This document shows positions 59,902 through 64,000 of a stretch of DNA of 64,000 bases, in pieces. The notes below the pieces were generated by a model, which was not told where the DNA came from, ran no database searches, and saw nothing but the letters and a program-made list of their open reading frames with translations. Every line of letters begins with the position of its first letter. Position 1 is the first letter of the stretch. Source of the stretch: G963664115 sp965263045 (GTDB lineage Bacteria; Acidobacteriota; Terriglobia; 20CM-2-55-15); assembly GCA_965263045.1 (NCBI GenBank), contig CBDHGK010000020.1, positions 53,917 through 117,916 on the forward strand, written 5' to 3'. The position numbers and the translations under genes were made by a program.

Positions 59902-60135
59902 ATGTTGAACGGAAACTGGTATCGGATGACCGAAAAGCAGGATCTGGAAAGCCCCTCCGAGCCGGGAATAGAGTTCGAGGCATTCAACATAAGCGAGGCG
60001 AAGCGCATCTCCACCCGGCGGCAGAAGGTGAAGGGGACTGTGCTCGTACTGGAGGAATTGACGGGCAGGCCGCACGTGGTGTCAATCAAAGAAGCGCTTG
60101 GAAAATGGACGGACGCCGCAGAAACATCCGGCTAA
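59902..60135 (+). CDS. small protein of unknown function
   Basis: 77 residues from ATG 59902 with AGGAGG ten bases upstream, which decides the start. Sequence MLNGNWYRMTEKQDLESPSEPG, then FEAFNISEAKRISTRRQKVKGTVLVLEEL and SIKEALGKWTDA. Balanced composition and a strong ribosome site argue for a real gene. No family recognised. Stands alone. Confidence 0.5.
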   Translation: MLNGNWYRMTEKQDLESPSEPGIEFEAFNISEAKRISTRRQKVKGTVLVLEELTGRPHVVSIKEALGKWTDAAETSG

Positions 60136-60360
60136 GAACCCCACACGGATCGGGACATTCTTCTTCTCTCGCTCCCCTCTTCTGGTCTTCTTGCGTTCGA
60201 TCTAGTTGGCGGCCGGAGCTTGGTTTCATCCAATCCCGCAGTCGATCCGGGATTTCCGTCCCGGATTCCGATTCTTTCCCGCGTTCCTGATCGTCTTCCA
60301 TCTGCGACGAACAAGAAGTGTCTGAAAAACGACCGGCTGGACTGGCCTGATCCGGAAAGG

Positions 60361-60627
60361 TCACGCTTCCCGTCCCGGCAGCTTGCGCCATAGCCAGTAA
60401 CCACCGTATCTGACCACAAACAGCAACAGGACAGCGAGGATGACCACCCTCAGTAGGTTGTAAAGGATCATCCCAAACACCAACTTGACCATGCCGAGCA
60501 GCACCGCCAGCACTGTCTGCCACCAGTACACAGCCGCCAGCAAGGCAGCGATTGCAACCACCATCAACGATTTGTTCTTCAAAATACTGGCGAACCTCCA
60601 CAGACACCGCATCCGATCCTGCTGCAC
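60361..60627 (-). CDS. small membrane protein
   Basis: 88 residues on the minus strand with two hydrophobic helices (SLMVVAIAALLAAVYWWQTVLAVLLGM and MILYNLLRVVILAVLLLFVVRY) and a basic end (WLWRKLPGREA). The topology is credible, but the start is not backed by a strong ribosome site. Such small membrane proteins near plasmid origins can be entry-exclusion or toxin-like. No claim is made here. Confidence 0.4.
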   Translation of the reverse strand: MQQDRMRCLWRFASILKNKSLMVVAIAALLAAVYWWQTVLAVLLGMVKLVFGMILYNLLRVVILAVLLLFVVRYGGYWLWRKLPGREA

Positions 60628-60831
60628 TCAAGACGCTGAGCCGCGGTCTCTGCAGTCATTCTTTGAGTTGTCTGTTACGTGTTGCCTCGATGTTGATTCC
60701 GGCTTCTTTTGGTTTTCATCTTAAAATGGTTTTTTCTGACTCCGATTCCGGTCTCTAATGGTTGATTTTTACAGGTCTCTAGGAAACAAATACAAGTAAC
60801 TCAAGCTATTAAGAATGATTTATATAAGATG

Positions 60832-60964
60832 CTTACCCGTTTATGCGTAAGAAACTTACCCGTTTATGCGTGGATGAAGAGCTAAGTTAAACAATTGAAT
60901 CAATGAATAAACTTACCCGTTTATGCGTGGAAAGATCTTCAGGATCACAGATATCTGTGGATAA
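60832..60964 (+). repeat. oriV2: iterons and DnaA box of replication origin 2
   Basis: CTTACCCGTTTATGCGT occurs at 60832-60848, 60855-60871 and 60912-60928 in an AT-rich tract. A perfect DnaA box (TGTGGATAA, reverse of TTATCCACA) follows at 60956-60964. The iterons share nothing with those at 58232, so this is a second, independent origin. It lies about 530 bases beyond the 3' end of the second rep gene. Confidence 0.8.
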
Positions 60965-61048
60965 CAACCGAACTCTCAGCAGCCCGCAGTGGCTCCTTTG
61001 GGGAGCAGGAACTACCCTTGTCCAACGTCAATAGAATTCCCGATCTTG

Positions 61049-61500
61049 TTACCACCTAAAGGTGAAGATTCTGAACGTGTTTTGACTCGGCCTGTGTCTG
61101 CTGAAGTCCGGGGCCTTGTGTTGCTGGGGAACGGTGGACCAGCCTTCGTAGATGTCGCCGCCAAAGTAGAAGTGCCGCGTCGTGTCGGATTCAGGGGTCG
61201 GACGGTCCGTCGCAAAAAGCGCGTAGGAACGCTCCGGCGGGAGCGGGGCGGTTTGATCGTCATGCGGCACGTACTCCGTGCGACCGTGGCCGTCCGCTCG
61301 AATTCAGTCGAGATGGAGTAGGCGATGGTAGCTGCGGTCGGCGATCATGCCGTGCAGCTCGGTGTTGAACCGCGAGATGATCGACTCGGCGTCCGGAAGC
61401 GACCGGCGTCCGGCGAAGTGAAGCGAGCGTGTAAGCAGCGGCGTCGAGCCAAACGCCAGCCGTGTTCGAGCTTCTTCATCTCTCGCATTCCTTACGGTTA
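61049..61500 (-). pseudogene. coding-like remnant with one in-frame TGA, downstream of repA2
   Basis: On the minus strand one frame reads DEEARTRLAFGSTPLLTRSLHFAGR, then SLPDAESIISRFNTELHGMIADRSYHRLLHLD, a TGA (61304-61306), and on in the same frame through IRADGHGRTEYVPHDDQ, SYALFATDRPTPE, RHFYFGGDIYEGW and a TFRIFTFRW end. Amino-acid quality is high on both sides of the stop. I do not know the family. It sits directly after repA2 and was probably its operon partner. The start codon is unclear. Either a nonsense-inactivated gene or two short genes. Confidence 0.5.
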
Positions 61501-62460
61501 GTCCTTAGAAGACTTCTTAGGCATGGGGAGTACAGAGGTTCTGGATGGCCAGATGACGATACGGCCGCGATCCAGCGTGTACTTGAAATCAGGGTAGAGC
61601 GCCTTGATAACGCGTAGGTGCTCAAGCGCCTTAGTTCGGAATCTGTCGACGGATTTGTATCCAGCCCCAAATTGCGCGTGCATAGCCTTCCAACTGATTG
61701 CTGTAGCACTCTTCATCTTGAAGACCTTGTACGTGGCAAAGGCGTAGAGATCGAGCGCCAGTGAAGATTGTTTCATCTCACGAAGAATTCTCATATCAAC
61801 AGGGAAAGCCTTGCGCATGTCATCGTAGATCTGCGGACTAAGGTCGATGTAGCTAGGAAAGAGATTAGTTTGCGCCGCATCAGTGCCGGCGTTCCACCAT
61901 AGGTGCCAATGTTCGGCAAAAAACTGATGTCCACCAGCATCGGCTTGACTGCCGCCATAGCCGAAAGCGATTTTCGCGTGAACCAAGGCGTGGATCTGCT
62001 TTCGCAGGGCTGTGATGGTACCCCATCGCCCCCCTGTGGGAACCAGTCCCAACTCGGCCATAAAGGCCGAAAGGGTGTAGCGGTTCTGCTGCGCGTCTCC
62101 CAGGTAGACGCGCGGACTTTTAGTCCTGCGGACCTCGCGCGCGATGTAGGAGCAACACAGGCGAGGATAGGAGCCATACGGATAGCCCCAGCTATCAACG
62201 TCGCCAAGTTCTGTGTCAAGCTTGGCGCCAGGCTCAATCATGATGAAGTAGTTGCCCGACCGACGCACGTACGCCCGTATATCGCCAGGGTTGGAGTGGG
62301 GTAAGGTGCATTGCACAACGCCGCGGGGCCAGTAGGACACGTCGTCGCGCTCTTGAGGCGAGGCTTCCTGGACTTGTCCGGCCGCATCCATGAATCGTGA
62401 TTCCCTCTTGGTTAGTTTGGGAATGCTGGCGATATTGACGATGTCTTTGCTGTGATCCAA
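61498..62460 (-). CDS. repA: RepA_C-family plasmid replication initiator, copy 2
   Basis: 320 residues from ATG 62460. It has the RepA_C core in diverged form: VQCTLPHSNPGD, YVRRSGNYFIMIEPGAKL, YPYGSYPRLCCSYIAREVRRT, YTLSAFMAELGL, HLWWNAGTDAAQ, DDMRKAFPVDMRILREMKQSSLALDLYAFATYKVF, ISWKAMHAQFGAGY. It is clearly distinct from RepA copy 1 (57195) and has its own iteron set nearby (60832-60928). AT content is higher than in copy 1. It is divergent in direction from copy 1, so the contig joins two replicons. Confidence 0.82.
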   Translation of the reverse strand: MDHSKDIVNIASIPKLTKRESRFMDAAGQVQEASPQERDDVSYWPRGVVQCTLPHSNPGDIRAYVRRSGNYFIMIEPGAKLDTELGDVDSWGYPYGSYPRLCCSYIAREVRRTKSPRVYLGDAQQNRYTLSAFMAELGLVPTGGRWGTITALRKQIHALVHAKIAFGYGGSQADAGGHQFFAEHWHLWWNAGTDAAQTNLFPSYIDLSPQIYDDMRKAFPVDMRILREMKQSSLALDLYAFATYKVFKMKSATAISWKAMHAQFGAGYKSVDRFRTKALEHLRVIKALYPDFKYTLDRGRIVIWPSRTSVLPMPKKSSKD

Positions 62461-62502
62461 AAAGTGCTGCCTTGCACGAGTGCGTTACTGAAAAACTCTA
62501 CA

Positions 62503-62526
62503 AGTCCAAGTCCAAGTCCAAGTTCC
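62503..62526. repeat. AAGTCC hexanucleotide repeat
   Basis: About four tandem AAGTCC units, the last changed to AAGTTC, between repA2 and the RHH gene. A short direct repeat of this kind can vary in copy number and could be a spacer or binding site. Confidence 0.6.
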
Positions 62527-62569
62527 GAGGGCCTGCGCGTTCAAAGCTAAATTGCGAGTGCCCACAAGA

Positions 62570-62890
62570 TTATGTCTTCTGCTCAGTTGGTGCGATCTCT
62601 GGTTTGCCGTATTTGGCAAACAGGTCGTTGAAGCTCTCAAAGATAAGTTGCTGCAGCGTCATGCCCTGCTCGGCTGCAAGAGCCTTCACCTGATTGCGCA
62701 CGGGTGGGGGGCACTCGATCGAAAGCGAGACGCGCTTTAGGACGGGCTTTGACGTCTCGGTTGGCGTGACCGTTTGAGTTGTGGGAGTTTGAGGTGGGGC
62801 GCGGTGACGGGTGCTGCCGCTAGCGTCAACGAGTGCTAGAGATAAGTCGGTTTCTTTCGTCTTAGGCATTTCCTGATTTCCTGTTTTCAT
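62570..62890 (-). CDS. ribbon-helix-helix DNA-binding protein, partner of ParA
   Basis: 106 residues from ATG 62890. A flexible N-terminus (SGSTRHRAPPQTPTTQTVTPT) leads to a ribbon-helix-helix: LKRVSLSIECPPPVRNQVKALAAEQGMTLQQLIFESFNDLF. Its start overlaps the parA stop by four bases, so it is the second gene of the partition operon, equivalent to ParG/ParR-like centromere-binding proteins in type Ib systems. It likely binds the palindrome upstream of parA and regulates the operon. Confidence 0.75.
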   Translation of the reverse strand: MKTGNQEMPKTKETDLSLALVDASGSTRHRAPPQTPTTQTVTPTETSKPVLKRVSLSIECPPPVRNQVKALAAEQGMTLQQLIFESFNDLFAKYGKPEIAPTEQKT

Positions 62891-63540
62891 GATTTGCCGG
62901 TTTCCTGTTTTCTGAGAACCGCTGCGATATAGCCGTAAAGCTTGCGACTTTCTTCGGCAGCCTTACCGCGCGGTTGGTATTCGAGCACTGCCAGCCCAGC
63001 GACGGCGGCGTCCCCAAAGGCTGCGCGATGACCTAGGGTCGGTGGACAAACTTGCACACCCAATCCTTTAATGGCCTTGCGCGTCTGCTCCGCCCTCCCT
63101 CCCCTAGACGGTACTGCGTTCAAAAGCGCTATTGTTGGCCTACCGCCCGCGATTGCGATGAGCCTTTGACTGTTGGGCACGGTCTCCAAGTCGTAAATTT
63201 GTGGTCGGCACGGCATGAGGACGAGATCAGCGTGCTGAACTGCCATGTGTGAGGACTGCTCTGAGCGTGGAGGGGTGTCGATCAAAACTAGGTCGACGCC
63301 CTGCTCGCGGGCCTTGGCAAGTGTGTTGGGCAAGCGTGATGGCTGTGCATCGATCACAAGGGGAGTTGTGATGCCCTGTCGCTGCTGGCGGCGATCACTC
63401 CAATTGCAAGCAGTCCCCTGCGGATCGAGATCGATGATCACTGCCGTTTTACCTGTCTGCTCGGCCGCAACGGCGAGAGTGATGGCGGTCGTAGACTTGC
63501 CGGCGCCCCCTTTTTGGCAAAGCAGTGCAATTGTATTCAT
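62887..63540 (-). CDS. parA: ParA-family partition ATPase
   Basis: 217 residues from ATG 63540 (MNTIALLCQKGGAGKSTTAITLAVAAEQ). The open frame further upstream runs through the palindrome and is not used. A deviant Walker A motif (KGGAGKST) with the signature lysine, the A' motif VIIDLDPQGTACNW, and the Walker B VDLVLIDTPPRS are present. It lacks the N-terminal helix-turn-helix of type Ia ParA, so it is a small type Ib ParA. It pairs with the RHH protein to segregate the plasmid. AGGAA lies about ten bases upstream, overlapping the palindrome. Confidence 0.88.
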   Translation of the reverse strand: MNTIALLCQKGGAGKSTTAITLAVAAEQTGKTAVIIDLDPQGTACNWSDRRQQRQGITTPLVIDAQPSRLPNTLAKAREQGVDLVLIDTPPRSEQSSHMAVQHADLVLMPCRPQIYDLETVPNSQRLIAIAGGRPTIALLNAVPSRGGRAEQTRKAIKGLGVQVCPPTLGHRAAFGDAAVAGLAVLEYQPRGKAAEESRKLYGYIAAVLRKQETGKS

Positions 63541-63550
63541 TTGATGCGTT

Positions 63551-63578
63551 CCTGTATTCAGGAATTCCTGAATACAGG
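63551..63578. promoter_or_regulatory. perfect 28-bp palindrome upstream of parA, candidate operator or parS
   Basis: Each half is CCTGTATTCAGGAA read inward, and the halves meet at GAATTC with no mismatch. It ends 10 bases before the parA start and thus covers the ribosome site region. The likely binder is the RHH protein at 62570. Confidence 0.7.
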
Positions 63579-63593
63579 CTATGCCGTTAACAT

Positions 63594-63625
63594 GGTTACC
63601 TGATTTCCAGTTACCTGGAAATCCT
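63594..63625. promoter_or_regulatory. second inverted repeat upstream of parA
   Basis: ATTTCCAG (63603-63610) and CTGGAAAT (63615-63622) form an 8-bp arm pair with loop TTAC. A TTACCTG string occurs twice. It is close to the 28-bp palindrome and may be an additional partition or promoter site. Confidence 0.45.
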
Positions 63626-63813
63626 GAACTTGAAGTATGGCCGAAGATGATACTCAAAAACAAGGGAGATCCCGGTTTGCGGATACCAAGGCAACTCCGT
63701 CAGCGGCGGTTCAAGCATGCTCCGATGATGGTTGGGCTCACCGCCGATGCTCCGTGCTGTGACCGCGAAGCTGGGCGGATACCGGATCCGCCGAGAACAA
63801 AAGCGGGGTAGTC
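63626..63813. other. region right of the partition operator
   Basis: Two short frames overlap here (MAEDDTQKQGRSRFADTK, and another in frame 2), neither with a family. A gene in a divergent direction may begin near the right edge. Confidence 0.25.
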
Positions 63814-63927
63814 AATGGCAGATAAAGAAACAGAGAAGAAGAAGCGGAATCGTCGGACCAGTCTGCGGGACGTTGAAAACACCAGATTCGGTTATATCTC
63901 GTCCCGGTTCAGCAGGCCGGCGATCTA
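63814..63927 (+). CDS. possible small basic protein at the right edge
   Basis: 37 residues from ATG 63814 (MADKETEKKKRNRRTSLRD, then a short tail). No good ribosome site and no known family, so it may be chance. It is recorded because the sequence is strongly charged, as in small DNA-binding peptides. Confidence 0.2.
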
Positions 63928-64000
63928 GTCGGCCTGTGGAACTCCACCATGAGCCGCCACCTCTCCAGTTAAGCGGAAATGATCACGGAGGAAATCGAAA

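Overview
The window looks like part of a large, mosaic conjugative plasmid, or a plasmid-derived island, from a Gram-negative bacterium, probably a proteobacterium. The grounds are a complete P-type (VirB/Trb-like) type IV secretion operon, two RepA_C-type replication initiators each with its own iterons, a ParA/ribbon-helix-helix partition pair, and a high-GC, codon-dense style. The host species cannot be named from sequence alone. No tRNA, rRNA or CRISPR array was seen.

Layout. (1) 1-25.8 kb is an accessory and defence zone scarred by transposons. It holds an Hsp70/actin-fold ATPase gene cut by the window edge and an EcsC fragment cut by an IS21-family element whose istA carries one in-frame TAG. 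Next come a GHKL (MORC/Hsp90-like) ATPase, a second intact IS21-family element, a FitAB toxin-antitoxin pair, an ImmA/IrrE remnant and a Tn3-family remnant (38-bp terminal repeat plus truncated resolvase). A TPR protein is followed by a helicase whose C-terminal PD-(D/E)xK-like nuclease is split off by a frameshift. The zone closes with IS3 and IS66 remnants, a type I restriction-modification operon (hsdM-hsdS-hsdR) and a serine recombinase. (2) 26.0-33.6 kb is a 2,522-residue secreted repeat protein. (3) 33.8-35.8 kb is a two-gene operon of unknown function. (4) 36.1-41.7 kb looks like a leading or mobilisation region: two membrane-anchored coiled-coil proteins, a small acidic protein, an ankyrin-repeat/ArdC-like metallopeptidase fusion, a small conserved plasmid protein, and a winged-helix protein resembling the replication-relaxation family. 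(5) 41.7-57.0 kb is the transfer operon in the order virB2-B3-B4-(Sel1)-B9-B10-B5-B5-B5-B6-B8-(unknown)-virD4-B11. It has three tandem VirB5 paralogues. No canonical relaxase is visible. (6) 57.2-64.0 kb is the maintenance zone: repA1 with three iterons downstream, small plasmid genes, a second iteron array with a DnaA box, repA2 on the other strand, and a parA/RHH operon behind a perfect 28-bp palindrome.

How the parts fit. The rep and par genes keep the replicon. The VirB/VirD4 apparatus moves it. The ArdC-like fusion may protect incoming DNA. The RM system, helicase-nuclease, GHKL ATPase and FitAB form a defence and addiction cargo. The strongest candidates for undescribed biology are the ankyrin-ArdC fusion, the VirB5 triplication with a Sel1 protein inside the T4SS operon, the TPR/helicase-nuclease locus, the unknown pair at 33.8-35.8 kb, and the relaxase-less transfer module with two winged-helix proteins. 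All functional statements are by motif recognition and were not tested by database search.
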